NCBI GenBank assembly: GCA_945897075.1 | Contig: CAMDEX010000038.1 | Span: 1 to 33,687, forward strand | From: Litorilinea aerophila | Lineage (GTDB): Bacteria; Chloroflexota; Anaerolineae; Caldilineales; Caldilineaceae | Direction: 5' to 3' | DNA length: 33,687 nucleotides | In this document: piece after piece, positions 17,463 through 26,369 of the stretch | How positions within the stretch are numbered: the first letter of the stretch is position 1 | Layout: each line of letters starts with the position of its first letter | Position numbers and translations under genes: made by a program | Notes under the pieces: generated by a model | The model's input: the letters and a program-made list of their open reading frames with translations, nothing else | What the model was told of the DNA's origin: nothing | Database searches by the model: none

Positions 17463-18251
17463 GTGCAATTTGACCCCACTTTCCGCGATGACCTGTTGGG
17501 CGACGACCTGTGGCGGCGGGCGATGATCGATCTGCTTCTCTCTGCGCCGGGGGAGTATGCCGGGCTGCGCGTGGATCAGGAAGCGGTGACGGCTGTGCCC
17601 CTCTACGAACGGCAGTTGACCTTCCCCCAACCGACGCTCTGGACGCGTCTGTATGAAGGCGACAGGCTTTGGATGAGCGACACGCCCCAGGAGCGGCTGA
17701 TGATGCTGCGCGGGACGACGGGGATGCAGGGGCATGTGCTGGTGGCGGGGGGCGGGCTGGGTCTCTATCCCCAACTCCTGCGCCGCTATGCCCCTGTGCA
17801 GCGGGTGACGGTTGTCGAACGCCATCCCGTTGTGGCGGGTCTGCTGGCAGAGACACTGGCCGGTGACAAGGCCATCCAAATCATCCACGCATCCTTTGCC
17901 GAGTACATCGCCGGGCAAACCCCTGCCGCCTTTGATGGTTGTTACATTGACATCCACCCCACCCTCGACCCGCGTTGGCTGCCGGGGCTGAATTGGTTGC
18001 GCGACCGCTGCGCCGGGATTGTGAAGGGAACGTTGCGTATTTGGGGCTATGACTGGATGGCGCGGGAGTTGGTGAAAGGGCTGGAGAAAGAGTATATCTC
18101 CCTGCTGCGGCAAAATCTCACCTTTGACGATCCCTTCGGGCGCGGTCTGCGGCAGGAGCTACCCAGCGGGTGGCGCGCTTGGCCGGAGGAAGAGCTACGC
18201 GCGTGGCTGACAGAGTACGCCTATCGCGCGGCCTGGCCTGTCGAGTGGTGA
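17463..18251 (+). CDS. SAM-dependent methyltransferase-like protein
   Basis: A 262-residue protein with a likely Rossmann-fold SAM-binding segment: HVLVAGGGLGLYPQLLRRY (motif I, about residues 95-115) followed by VTVVERHPVVAGLL (acidic end of strand 2) and AFDGCYIDIHPTL (post-II). This resembles spermidine synthase/class I methyltransferases; substrate unknown. GTG 17463 is the annotated start and MIDLL at about 17523 is an alternative. The start lies 12 bp from the divergent HicB gene. The C-terminal half contains many Trp/Glu residues and no recognised domain. Confidence 0.65.
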   Translation: MQFDPTFRDDLLGDDLWRRAMIDLLLSAPGEYAGLRVDQEAVTAVPLYERQLTFPQPTLWTRLYEGDRLWMSDTPQERLMMLRGTTGMQGHVLVAGGGLGLYPQLLRRYAPVQRVTVVERHPVVAGLLAETLAGDKAIQIIHASFAEYIAGQTPAAFDGCYIDIHPTLDPRWLPGLNWLRDRCAGIVKGTLRIWGYDWMARELVKGLEKEYISLLRQNLTFDDPFGRGLRQELPSGWRAWPEEELRAWLTEYAYRAAWPVEW

Positions 18252-18270
18252 AAACAGGAAACGGGAAGAG

Positions 18271-18319
18271 TGAAACGTGAAACGTGAGATCGTAGGCCGC
18301 TCTCACGTTTCACGTTTCA
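18271..18319. terminator. Perfect 19-bp stem hairpin between convergent genes (GAAACGTGAAACGTGAGA family, copy 3)
   Basis: Arms TGAAACGTGAAACGTGAGA (18271-18289) and the exact complement (18301-18319) flank an 11-nt loop, between a plus gene ending at 18251 and a minus gene ending at 18323. The arm sequence matches the hairpin at 9585, while the loop differs. Confidence 0.75.
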
Positions 18320-18322
18320 TTT

Positions 18323-19078
18323 CTAGCGCGTAAAGAGCGTCCGGCGCACGTAATCCCCGTCGTCCGAAGCCAAGTAGGCGAGCAGACGGGCCACGCCAAT
18401 GGGTTCGCCCAGATTGGAATTGGCGAGCATCTCCTCGTAGGGGCGGCCCTGTTTTTCGGCCGCGTCTTGGATGTTCGTCAGCTTCATCTCCGTGGCGATA
18501 CCACCGGGACAGACCGCATTGACCCGAATGTTACGCGAGGCCAGGTGGCCGGCCAGCACCATTGACATCCCATTGACAGCGCCTTTGCTTGTGCCATAGG
18601 CGATGGACGAGCTGCCGCCCAGCACCCCCGCACCGGAAGCGATGAGAATCATCACCCCGCGCTTGGATTTGGCGATCAGTGGCGTGGCATATTTTGTGCA
18701 GAGGAATGTCCCCCGTACATTGACCGCCATCACAAAATCGAAAATATCGGTCGGGAATTCTTCCGGCTGCAGAAACGCGCCCAACAATACCCCTGCTGCG
18801 CAAATGATCACATCCAAATGGCCGTGGCTGGCTTCGACCTGGGCAAAGAGCGCCTGGACAGCCGCCTCGTCGCGCACATCCAGGGCGTGAAAAGTGGCCT
18901 GACCGCCGCTTTCCCGGATAGAGGCGGCCACAGCTTCGCCCTTCTCCGCCTTTACGTCTACGAGCAGGACGCTTGCGCCGCGCTGCGCGCAGAGACGGGC
19001 CGTGGCCTCGCCAATGCCCTGGGCTGCGCCGGTGATGAGAATTTTCTTGCCGCGGATGTCTGCGATTGTGTAGTCCAT
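18323..19078 (-). CDS. Short-chain dehydrogenase/reductase (SDR, classical)
   Basis: A 251-residue SDR. The cofactor loop TGAAQGIG (16-23), D39-V40 at the end of strand 2 (favouring NAD), N120, and the catalytic S148, Y161 and K165 (YxxxK in AYGTSKGAVNG) are all present, with the normal 13-residue Ser-Tyr spacing. The NNAG motif reads CAAG. The late CPGGIATEM block is typical. The C-terminus ends in RRTLFTR, unlike the usual D-G-G region, and so may be altered. AGGAA lies 7 nt before ATG 19078. It oxidises or reduces a sugar or alcohol; the substrate is unknown. Confidence 0.9.
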   Translation of the reverse strand: MDYTIADIRGKKILITGAAQGIGEATARLCAQRGASVLLVDVKAEKGEAVAASIRESGGQATFHALDVRDEAAVQALFAQVEASHGHLDVIICAAGVLLGAFLQPEEFPTDIFDFVMAVNVRGTFLCTKYATPLIAKSKRGVMILIASGAGVLGGSSSIAYGTSKGAVNGMSMVLAGHLASRNIRVNAVCPGGIATEMKLTNIQDAAEKQGRPYEEMLANSNLGEPIGVARLLAYLASDDGDYVRRTLFTR

Positions 19079-19100
19079 TGGGGGTTTCCTGGGGGTGAGG

Positions 19101-19132
19101 TGATTGGTTGATTGGGTGATTGGGTGATTGGG
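19101..19132. repeat. Four tandem copies of the 8-mer TGATTGGG/T
   Basis: TGATTGGT followed by three TGATTGGG copies upstream of the SDR gene, continuing into a diverged ATCCGCG-type repeat to 19203. Confidence 0.9.
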
Positions 19133-19207
19133 TGATTAGCGCAGCAAAATCCGGGTTCTTCTTATCCGCGCCGATCCGCTTAATCAGCGCAATCCGCGTT
19201 CCATTCT

Positions 19208-19873
19208 TCAGATCGGCACAACGCAGGCCGGGTCTTCGTTGCGGGCGTTGTTGACGTGGCTGCTGACCGGTGTGTAGGCCATCCGTTCGCCGGGGAACGA
19301 ACGCAGCAGATGGAGCAGCGGGTCGGCCTTTTGGACATTCCGATCCAGCCACTCGTCGTAATCCTCCGGATGGAGGATGACGGGCATACGGTCGTGGATG
19401 GGGGCGAGCAGTTGGTTGGGTTCGGTGGTCAAAATCGTGCAGGATTCAACGACGGAACCCTCGCGCTCCCAATGCTCCCACAGCCCGGCAAAGCCGAAAA
19501 GACCGCCCTCTTTCAGCCCGATCAGTTGGGGCTGTTTGCCGCTCCCGATCTTCTGCCATTCGTAAAAGCCATCAGCGGGTATGATACAGCGCCGGTATTT
19601 GAAGGCGGCCCGGAACGAGGGCTTCTCCGCGGCGGTCTCGGCGCGGGCGTTGATCATCCGGCTGCCGATGCTGGGGTCCGTGGCCCAGGAGGGGATCAGC
19701 CCCCAATTGAGAAAAGTGGCTTCGCGCCCGTTGCCCGCGTAGCTCTCGCGGATCGCCAGCACAGGCTGGGTGGGCGCAATGTTGTAGCGGGCCGCCACGG
19801 GCGGCATCTGTTCTATAGAGAAGAGATCGGCGATCTGGTCTGGCGTCACGCGCAGGGTAAAACGTCCACACAT
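19208..19873 (-). CDS. yedK: SOS response-associated peptidase YedK/HMCES
   Basis: A 221-residue SRAP-domain protein. After Met removal, the catalytic Cys2 (MCGRFTL) forms a thiazolidine crosslink with abasic sites in single-stranded DNA, shielding them from breakage. All key residues fall at the usual places: C2, N75 and R77 in NARAE, E105 in FYEW, and H160 in HDRMP. The length is normal. AAGGA lies 7 nt before the ATG at 19873; upstream in-frame sequence to 19942 is repeat DNA. Any SOS control is not visible: I found no LexA-like site upstream. Confidence 0.95.
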   Translation of the reverse strand: MCGRFTLRVTPDQIADLFSIEQMPPVAARYNIAPTQPVLAIRESYAGNGREATFLNWGLIPSWATDPSIGSRMINARAETAAEKPSFRAAFKYRRCIIPADGFYEWQKIGSGKQPQLIGLKEGGLFGFAGLWEHWEREGSVVESCTILTTEPNQLLAPIHDRMPVILHPEDYDEWLDRNVQKADPLLHLLRSFPGERMAYTPVSSHVNNARNEDPACVVPI

Positions 19874-20216
19874 AGGAAAGTCCTTCGTAGTGCATAAGGT
19901 GGCGGAGCCACAAGCCAAAGATGCGCATATTTCGTAGTGCATAGTGCGTGAACTGGTAGTGAAGTTGGTTCACGCACCACGCACTACGCACTACGGTCAT
20001 CGGCGAGCGACTAACGCATAAGACGTCGATCTTGCGATAGTACGGAGTAGTGCGTGAACCGGTCTGGACAAGCCCACGCGTCTCGAAATTGTTCGGGTAT
20101 CTTACCGCCTGCCGGTCAGAATGTCAACAAAAACTAGAATTGACAGGCTACACCTTCTCTATTACACTGCTTGCAACTTCCCACCCGTTGCGCCGCCCTC
20201 CACCCAATGCCTAGCG
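19874..20216. repeat. 343-bp gap with a GTAGTGCGTGAAC inverted repeat
   Basis: Contains an inverted repeat at 19933-19995 whose inner arms GTGCGTGAAC and GTTCACGCAC pair exactly, with GTAGTGC / GCACTAC outer arms, and a partial third copy (GTAGTGCGTGAAC) near 20048. The right end carries the promoter of the ABC operon. I see no gene here. Confidence 0.7.
20140..20168 (+). promoter_or_regulatory. Sigma70-type promoter of the sugar ABC operon
   Basis: TTGACA (20140-20145), 17 bp, then TACACT (20163-20168). Initiation near 20175 would give a leader of about 42 nt to the ATG at 20217, which supports that start over the longer upstream frame at 20121. Confidence 0.5.
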
Positions 20217-21728
20217 ATGACAGAACCGGTTCTGGAAATCCGCCATATCTCCAAACGCTTTGACAACACCCAGGCGCTGGACGATGTATCGCTGTCCCTT
20301 TTTCCGGGCGAAATCCACGCACTCCTAGGCGAAAACGGCGCGGGCAAGTCCACGCTGATCAAAATTATGACAGGCATCTATCGCCCGGATCAGGGCGAAA
20401 TGCTCCTGGACGGCGCGCCGGTTTCCATCCGCAACTCGATTGACGCCCAACGCGTCGGCATTGCCGCCATTCACCAGGAGCCTATGATCTTCCCCGATCT
20501 CAATGTGGCCGAGAATATCTTCATCAGCCACCGGGATCAGGGCGCGCTGCTCAACTGGGGCAAGATGTTCCGCGAGGCCGAGGCGATTCTGGACAAACTC
20601 GACATCCATTTGGACGTGCGCAGCCAGGCCCGGGGGCTGACTCTGGCCGCGCAGCAGGCTGTGGAGATCGCCAAAGCCATCTCGCTGAATGTGCGTGTGC
20701 TGATTATGGACGAGCCGACCGCCTCGCTCTCTGCCCACGAAGTCGAGCAGCTTTTTGCTCTGGCCCGTACATTGCGCAGCCAGGGGGTCTCCATCCTCTT
20801 TATCAGCCACCGCATGGAGGAGGTCTTTTCCATCGCCGACCGGGTGACGGTTCTGCGCGACGGCAAGTGGATTTCCACCAAAGAGCGGGCGCAGGTGACG
20901 GCAGAGAGCGCGATCCGGGATATGGTGGGGCGCGCCATGGACGAATTTTTCGCCAAGACGAATGTGCCCCAGAGCGAAGTTTTGATGCAGGTGACTGGGT
21001 TGGGGCGGGAGAATGTCTTTTCCGATGTCAGTTTTGACGTACACGCGGGCGAGATTCTGGGCTTTGCCGGGCTGGTGGGGGCGCGGCGCACCGATGTGGG
21101 GCTGGCGCTCTTTGGCATCCAGCCCGCGGACAGCGGCGCAATCGTCTTTCAGGGCGCAAGGGTGCAGGTGCGTTCGCCCGAACAGGCGCTGCGTCTGGGC
21201 ATTGCCTACGTCACCGAAGACCGCCGCCAGCTTGGGCTGACAATGCCCATGTCCATCGCCACCAATATCACTTTGCCAATGCTGCCCGAATATCTCAACC
21301 GGTTGGGGCTGGTGCGCCGCGGCCAGGAAGCCGTCACCGCCGAGAGCTTTCGCGAGCGTCTCTCTATCCGCACCCCCTCGGTACATCTGGAAGCGGGCAA
21401 ACTCTCCGGCGGCAACCAGCAAAAAGTGATGCTGAGCAAATGGCTCAACACCCGCCCCCAATTGTTGATTTTGGATGAACCGACGCGGGGCATTGACGTG
21501 GGGGCCAAAGCCGAGGTCCATCATATCATCAGCGACCTGGCCGCCCAGGGGTTAGGGATTATCCTCATCTCGTCGGATCTGCCCGAAGTGCTGGCGATGA
21601 GTGACCGCATCCTCGTCATGCGCGAGGGCAGGCAGATGGGCATCTTTGGCCGGAACGAGGCGACGCAGGAAGTGATCCTCGGCGCGGCAATGGGTCAGAC
21701 GCAAAATGCAGTGAACAGTAAGCAGTAA
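20217..21728 (+). CDS. Sugar ABC importer ATPase with two nucleotide-binding domains (RbsA/MglA-like)
   Basis: A 503-residue fused ATPase that powers a CUT2-type sugar importer. NBD1: Walker [10 protein letters not shown] (38-46), a degenerate signature at about 141-147, Walker B IMDEP (D165, E166), and a switch His in SHRME. NBD2: the Walker A is degenerate (GLVGARRTD) as usual in RbsA, the signature is LSGGNQQK, and Walker B is [15 protein letters not shown] 20217 fits the promoter at 20140; a longer frame from 20121 adds unconserved residues. First gene of ATPase-permease-permease-lipoprotein, the order known from lsrACDB. Together with the lipoprotein and rhamnosidase, rhamnose or a rhamnose-like sugar is possible. 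Confidence 0.93.
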   Translation: MTEPVLEIRHISKRFDNTQALDDVSLSLFPGEIHALLGENGAGKSTLIKIMTGIYRPDQGEMLLDGAPVSIRNSIDAQRVGIAAIHQEPMIFPDLNVAENIFISHRDQGALLNWGKMFREAEAILDKLDIHLDVRSQARGLTLAAQQAVEIAKAISLNVRVLIMDEPTASLSAHEVEQLFALARTLRSQGVSILFISHRMEEVFSIADRVTVLRDGKWISTKERAQVTAESAIRDMVGRAMDEFFAKTNVPQSEVLMQVTGLGRENVFSDVSFDVHAGEILGFAGLVGARRTDVGLALFGIQPADSGAIVFQGARVQVRSPEQALRLGIAYVTEDRRQLGLTMPMSIATNITLPMLPEYLNRLGLVRRGQEAVTAESFRERLSIRTPSVHLEAGKLSGGNQQKVMLSKWLNTRPQLLILDEPTRGIDVGAKAEVHHIISDLAAQGLGIILISSDLPEVLAMSDRILVMREGRQMGIFGRNEATQEVILGAAMGQTQNAVNSKQ

Positions 21729-21769
21729 TCAGTTCCCCAGATGCAATTACACGACATGGGGAATGAAAT

Positions 21770-21841
21770 TTTGTATACACAGATTAAAAGGAACACGGAA
21801 AGTCAGACTGATCCGTGTTCCTTTCAATCTGTGTATACAAA
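21770..21841. repeat. 30-bp near-perfect inverted repeat inside the ABC operon
   Basis: Arms 21770-21799 and 21812-21841 (starting TTTGTATACACAGATT and closing TCCGTGT) match at 29 of 30 positions around a 12-nt loop. It lies between the ATPase and first permease genes, 36 bp before the permease ATG. Confidence 0.95.
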
Positions 21842-21876
21842 CCTTATTTTATGGCAGCATTTTTGGAGAAGTGGTA

Positions 21877-22905
21877 ATGGAGCGGATCAAACGGTTGTTG
21901 CGCCCGGAACAGATACGGGAATTGAGTCTGGTATTGCTGATCGCGCTGGCTGTGCTCTTTTTCAGCACCCAAATCGACGGCTATTTCAGCGGGCGCACCT
22001 TCAACCGCATCGCCACCAGTGTTGCCATTTTGGCTGTGGTGGCTGTGGGACAGACGCTCGTCGTCCTCACCCGCAACATCGATCTCTCTGTCGGCTCGAT
22101 TGTGGGCTTCACCGCCTATTTTGTGGGGACGCAACTGGCGGCCAACCCGGAGATGTCGCCTCTGGCCGCAGTGCTGCTGGCCGTGGCTGTGGGCGGGCTG
22201 ATGGGTGTGGTCAACGGTCTGCTCGTGGCCTACGGACGCGTGCCCGCCATCATCACAACGCTGGGCACGCTGGCGCTCTATCGCACCTTTCTCGTCTCCT
22301 TCTCCGGGGCGCAGACGGTCATCACTGCCTCCCTGCCCGAATGGTTGCTGGAACTGCCCAGAACCAATCTCTTCTCTTTAGGCGGTCTGGAGTTCCGTCT
22401 GATTGTGGGCATTGCGCTGGCCTTTGTCCTGCTCTTCCAACTGCTTATCACCTATTTGCCCTACGGCCGTCGTCTCTACGCCATCGGCTCCAACCCGGAC
22501 GCGGCCCGGCTGGCTGGCCTGCCCGTGCAGCGCACACTGATGAGCGCCTTTGTCCTCTGCGGTGCGCTGTCGGGACTGGCGGGTTTTCTCTTTCTGGCCC
22601 GCTTTGGCAACATTACAGTCGTAGCCGCGCAGGGGCTGGAGTTGCAGGTGGTGGCCGCGGTGGTGGTGGGCGGCGTCAATATCTTTGGCGGGTCGGGCAC
22701 AATGCTGGGCGCGCTGCTGGGCACCGTTCTCATCGCCACCCTGGAACAGAGCCTGCTCCGTTGGGCGCAGATCAGCGAATTCTGGCGGGATGCCCTGCTG
22801 GGGCTGCTCATCCTTCTGGCCGTGGCGTCGGATGCGGTGATCATCAACCGTCTGCGCACGATCTGGGCGCAGGGCGGGATTCAGCGCGGCGGGTTGAAGA
22901 CGTAG
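21877..22905 (+). CDS. Sugar ABC importer permease 1 (RbsC-like)
   Basis: A 342-residue integral membrane protein of the CUT2 permease family with about nine or ten hydrophobic segments. Family motifs: [17 protein letters not shown] (about residues 62-78), [39 protein letters not shown] (the cytoplasmic coupling loop), and [23 protein letters not shown] 21877 with GGAG 9 nt upstream; the frame is open upstream to 21763 but that part is the palindrome. Its TAG stop is the first three bases of a TAGTTTTGTAG end that resembles the ends of the palindrome interrupting the res gene. Confidence 0.93.
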   Translation: MERIKRLLRPEQIRELSLVLLIALAVLFFSTQIDGYFSGRTFNRIATSVAILAVVAVGQTLVVLTRNIDLSVGSIVGFTAYFVGTQLAANPEMSPLAAVLLAVAVGGLMGVVNGLLVAYGRVPAIITTLGTLALYRTFLVSFSGAQTVITASLPEWLLELPRTNLFSLGGLEFRLIVGIALAFVLLFQLLITYLPYGRRLYAIGSNPDAARLAGLPVQRTLMSAFVLCGALSGLAGFLFLARFGNITVVAAQGLELQVVAAVVVGGVNIFGGSGTMLGALLGTVLIATLEQSLLRWAQISEFWRDALLGLLILLAVASDAVIINRLRTIWAQGGIQRGGLKT

Positions 22906-22980
22906 TTTTGTAGTGATGTGGCGGGCGCAGCAAGCAGCACCCCTACGGTTTTACGCCTTTCAAGCATCAAACGTCACTAC
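22903..22980. repeat. Decayed palindromic element related to the one in the res gene
   Basis: GCGGGCGCAGCAAGCA (22921-22936) continuing to CCCCTACGG shares almost the whole right arm of the 30987-31095 element. TAGTTTTGTAG at its left resembles that element's ends. GTAGTGATGT at 22911 and ACGTCACTAC at 22971 pair as an outer inverted repeat with one mismatch. Confidence 0.6.
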
Positions 22981-23016
22981 TACTCAATACGATTCAGAAC
23001 AGATTTTGGAGCTACA

Positions 23017-24003
23017 ATGACCCGTCGATTCGATTGGCTGCGCAGTTGGGAAGGGCTGCTGCTGGTGATTTTGGTGGCGGTCGTGGGGATGAATGTGGTC
23101 CAATCGCCCTTCTATCTGGGCATCGGCAATCAGATCAATCTCTTCCAACTCTCCATCGAAAAGATTATTGTAGCGTTGATGATGACGCTGATTATCATCA
23201 ACGCCGAGATCGATCTCTCCGTGGCTTCGGTGATGGGGTTGGCGGCCTGCACCCTGGCTTGGCTACACGAAATGGGTGTGCCCCTGCCGCTGGGGATCGC
23301 TGCGGCGCTGGGAGCGGGCGTGCTGGCGGGCGCTTTCAACGGCTTCTGGGTGGCCTACGTGGGGCTGCCCTCCCTGGCCGTCACCCTGGCTGGGCTGATC
23401 GGCTACCGGGGCATAGCGCGCATCCTGGTAGAAGATCGTTCCATTGGCAACTTTCCCGAATGGTTCAACCGCTTGGGCCAGCAACCACTGCTCGGCCCCC
23501 TGCCCCTGGCGCTGATTCTCTTTTTCCTGCTTCTGGCCCTGACACTTGTGCTCCTCCAATCGTCGGCTTTTGGCCGCTATGTTTATGTCATCGGCAACAG
23601 CCTGGAGGTCGCCCGCTACTCCGGCGTGAAGGTGAAACGGGTCAAGATGCTGCTCTTTATCGCCTCCGGCACAGTGGCGGCGCTGGCCGGTCTGCTGCTG
23701 ACAGCCCGCCTGGGCGCGGTGCGCGGCAACACCGCCGACGGCTTTGAACTGGACATCATTACGATGGTTCTGCTGGGCGGCGTGAGCATCTTTGGCGGGC
23801 GGGGCACACTGACGGGCGTGCTTCTCTCGATTCTGATCATTCTCAACCTGCGCAACGGTCTGTCGCTGATCAACGTGACCAGCAACACCCAGACCGGCGT
23901 CATCGGCATTCTACTGATTCTCTCTGTGCTACTCCCCAATCTGGCTGCCAGTTTCCGGGATCGCTGGCAGCGCTCTGCATTTCGGGCATCCCAATCTCAC
24001 TAA
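23017..24003 (+). CDS. Sugar ABC importer permease 2 (RbsC-like)
   Basis: A 328-residue CUT2-family permease, distinct from permease 1, with about nine hydrophobic segments. Matching family blocks: [60 protein letters not shown] (coupling loop) and [22 protein letters not shown] pair of different permeases points to a heterodimeric channel as in LsrCD or RhaPQ. GGAG lies 5 nt before ATG 23017. The gap from permease 1 holds a decayed palindromic repeat; the lipoprotein gene follows after 11 bp, so the four genes probably form one operon. Confidence 0.93.
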   Translation: MTRRFDWLRSWEGLLLVILVAVVGMNVVQSPFYLGIGNQINLFQLSIEKIIVALMMTLIIINAEIDLSVASVMGLAACTLAWLHEMGVPLPLGIAAALGAGVLAGAFNGFWVAYVGLPSLAVTLAGLIGYRGIARILVEDRSIGNFPEWFNRLGQQPLLGPLPLALILFFLLLALTLVLLQSSAFGRYVYVIGNSLEVARYSGVKVKRVKMLLFIASGTVAALAGLLLTARLGAVRGNTADGFELDIITMVLLGGVSIFGGRGTLTGVLLSILIILNLRNGLSLINVTSNTQTGVIGILLILSVLLPNLAASFRDRWQRSAFRASQSH

Positions 24004-24014
24004 AGGAGCGTCGT

Positions 24015-25100
24015 ATGTCGAAAGTCCGCAGTACCCTACTCTTTGCGCTGATAGCAGCACTTCTCCTCACCGGCTGTGTGGCCCCGGCTGCGCCCGCGGC
24101 TGCCCCAGCCGCGGCCGAACCCACCGCCGCGCCCGCTGCCGAAGACACCGGCGTCAATATGGTGCTGATGCCCAAGTTCCTGGGGATTCTGGTCTTTGAC
24201 CAGGCCCACCAGGGCGCGCTGGAAGCCCACGCCGAAGTTGGCAACACAGGCACGCTGGATTTTCTTGGCCCTACCCCCGAAAATAGCGTAGCCGGGCAGA
24301 TCGAAATCCTGACCACCGCTACCACCCAGGGCGTGGACGCCATTATGATTTCCAACAACGCGGGCGAGCAGTTGGCCCCCGCGGCCAAAGCCGCGCGTGA
24401 CGCCGGCATGACCGTCGTCACCTGGGACTCGCCCATTCCTTCGTCCGAAGGCGAGCAGGTCTTCGTGGCCCAGGTTGACTTCGACGAGACCGGGACGGTC
24501 ATGGCCGATATGGCGCTGAACATTCTGGGCGCGGAGGGCGGTCAACTGGCGATTCTCTCGGCCTCGCCCGATGCGGCCAACCAGAACGCCTGGAACGCTG
24601 CCTTCCAGGAAGTCTTGAAGAACGATCCCAAATACGCCAGCCTGGAGATGGTCGATCTGGTCTACGGCAACGACCAATCGGAGGACAGCTACAACCAGGC
24701 CCTGGCCCTGGTGGACAAATACCCGGACCTGAAGCTGATTATGGCCCCCACGACTGTCGGCATTGCGTCGGCGGCCAAGGCCATGCAGGACGAAGGGCTG
24801 TGCGACAAAGTGAAGATCAGCGGTCTGGGTCTGCCCGCCGAGATGGTCAGCTATACGCTGAACGGCTGCGCCCCTGAGTTCGCCCTGTGGAGCTTTGTCG
24901 ATCTGGGCTATCTCTCCTATCAGGTAGCCTATCAGTTGGCCACAGGGATGATCGAAGCCAAAGAAGGCCAGGTCTTTGAGGCCGGACGTATGGGCAGCTT
25001 TACAATCACAAAAGACCCGACGCGCGATGCGGGTCTGCGTGTATTGATGGGGCCGTTCACCGTCTACAATGCAGAAAACGTAGAGGCGGCGTCGAAGTAA
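24015..25100 (+). CDS. Sugar-binding lipoprotein of the ABC importer (RhaS/LsrB-like)
   Basis: A 361-residue periplasmic-binding-type protein. A signal peptide ends in the lipobox LLTG-C21, then an Ala/Pro/Glu linker (22-45) typical of Chloroflexota lipoproteins. The mature domain has a sugar-binding type I fold: [79 protein letters not shown], and [10 protein letters not shown] near the end. This looks closest to rhamnose-binding RhaS or AI-2-binding LsrB types, so rhamnose is favoured given the rhamnosidase downstream. AAAGGAG is 6 nt before the ATG. Confidence 0.9.
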   Translation: MSKVRSTLLFALIAALLLTGCVAPAAPAAAPAAAEPTAAPAAEDTGVNMVLMPKFLGILVFDQAHQGALEAHAEVGNTGTLDFLGPTPENSVAGQIEILTTATTQGVDAIMISNNAGEQLAPAAKAARDAGMTVVTWDSPIPSSEGEQVFVAQVDFDETGTVMADMALNILGAEGGQLAILSASPDAANQNAWNAAFQEVLKNDPKYASLEMVDLVYGNDQSEDSYNQALALVDKYPDLKLIMAPTTVGIASAAKAMQDEGLCDKVKISGLGLPAEMVSYTLNGCAPEFALWSFVDLGYLSYQVAYQLATGMIEAKEGQVFEAGRMGSFTITKDPTRDAGLRVLMGPFTVYNAENVEAASK

Positions 25101-25104
25101 GAGA

Positions 25105-25217
25105 CAAGAGGAGGGGAGGAAGGGAGGACAGGAGGACAAGAAGAAGGGAAGACAAGAAGACAAGAGGAGACGATCTCCCTTCCTCCCGTCCTCCCTTCCT
25201 CCCTTCCTCCCTTCCTC
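25105..25217. repeat. Purine-rich GGAAGGGAGGA tract facing its pyrimidine-rich complement
   Basis: The left half is GGAGGAAGGGAGGACAGGAGG and similar; the right half is CTCCCTTCCTCCCTTCCTCC. They form a long imperfect inverted repeat between the lipoprotein and DUF4037 genes. It resembles the tract inside the first cyclase gene. Confidence 0.8.
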
Positions 25218-25239
25218 CAGCCAATCGAGGGGTTTGCCC

Positions 25240-26292
25240 GTGTCCGACTCCATCATTGACGTAAGCAGAACCTTCTTTCATCAGATCGTTCTGCCCATTC
25301 TGCAGGAACATTTCCCCGCCGAGACGGGCCAGACCGCGTTCGGCGTCTACGGCTATGGCTCCGAAGCCCTGGGGCTGGACGACGAACTGAGCCGGGATCA
25401 CCACTGGGGGCTGCGCATCGACGCGCTGATGCCAGAGGCGATCTTCCAGCAGCGGCGGGCTGAGATGATGCGGGTTTTGTCCAGCCGTTTGCCCACCAGC
25501 TACCTGGGACACTCCCTGCGCGCGGGCCATCTGGCCGGCGCGGGGCTGGCACCCGACAGTCTGCCCGCTTTTCTGCGGCGCACTGTCGGCATTGACCACG
25601 CCCCGGTCACAGCCCAGGAGTGGCTGGCTATTCCAGAAGAGGACATCATCCACATCGTCAACGGCGAAGTCTGGCACGACCCCGCGGGCACATTCAGCGC
25701 GCTGCGCGCCCACTTTGCCGGATACTACCCGGAAGCGGTGCGTCTGCGCCGCATCGCGCACTGGTGCCGCTTTTATTCGGGGATGGGAACATACGCGCTC
25801 AAACGGGCCATCCTGCGCGACAACGACTTCTACGCCACCACCCGTTTCAGCAACGCCATCCGTCTGGGCGTGCAACTGGCCTTTCTGCTCGACAAGCGCT
25901 ACTTTCCCTACGACAAGTGGCTGATGGCCTGGTTTCGCAGATTGCCCCGCATGTATGGGCGGATGGGCGGCCTGGTGGAGGAGGCCGTGCGTCTCTCCAC
26001 AGGCTGGGAGCGCAAACTGACGATACTGGACGAGATCTCCGACATCCTCGACAGTACACTGGTGGAGGACGGCATCATCCCGCCCCACCCCCGCTTCCGG
26101 GGATCGCCCACCTCCGGCTACCGTCTGCTGGAACACGCCTACGCCGCCATCATCCAACAACTGCCCACCGACCTCAAATCCGTCGTCCCCGTCTGGGATC
26201 AGATTTATATGGAGCGCTTTCACAGCGGCTATGTGGACAGCGTACCATTGGACGAGTGGGATCGGATACTCAATTTGAAAATGGAGGAATAG
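25240..26292 (+). CDS. DUF4037 (nucleotidyltransferase-like) protein
   Basis: A 350-residue protein whose N-terminal VYGYGSEALGLDDELSRDHHWG matches the DUF4037 hallmark: a nucleotidyltransferase-type G-S with DD and DH residues that could bind metal and NTP. The rest is helical and unassigned; the reaction is unknown. GTG 25240 has GAGGGG 7 nt upstream; TTG 25234 is the alternative. It follows the sugar transporter and precedes a URO-D-family gene; its role there is unclear. Its TAG stop shares its final G with a GGGACTG tandem repeat. Confidence 0.75.
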   Translation: MSDSIIDVSRTFFHQIVLPILQEHFPAETGQTAFGVYGYGSEALGLDDELSRDHHWGLRIDALMPEAIFQQRRAEMMRVLSSRLPTSYLGHSLRAGHLAGAGLAPDSLPAFLRRTVGIDHAPVTAQEWLAIPEEDIIHIVNGEVWHDPAGTFSALRAHFAGYYPEAVRLRRIAHWCRFYSGMGTYALKRAILRDNDFYATTRFSNAIRLGVQLAFLLDKRYFPYDKWLMAWFRRLPRMYGRMGGLVEEAVRLSTGWERKLTILDEISDILDSTLVEDGIIPPHPRFRGSPTSGYRLLEHAYAAIIQQLPTDLKSVVPVWDQIYMERFHSGYVDSVPLDEWDRILNLKMEE

Positions 26293-26312
26293 GGACTGGG
26301 GACTGGGGACTG
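26292..26312. repeat. Three tandem copies of GGGACTG
   Basis: Perfect 7-mer repeats begin at the last base of the DUF4037 stop codon. Complementary ATCCCCAATCCCCAATC sequence follows at about 26340, making an imperfect inverted repeat upstream of the URO-D gene. Confidence 0.85.
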
Positions 26313-26369
26313 GGCAGTATCGCCCCATCACCCGATCCCTGATCCCCAATCCCCAATCACCAATCACCT

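Noticed and set aside
20121-20216. N-terminal extension of the ABC ATPase
   Set aside because: It contains the likely promoter (TTGACA-17-TACACT) and unconserved residues.
25057-26367. 436-residue minus-strand open frame
   Set aside because: Antisense to the DUF4037 gene and adjacent repeats, with low-complexity ends.
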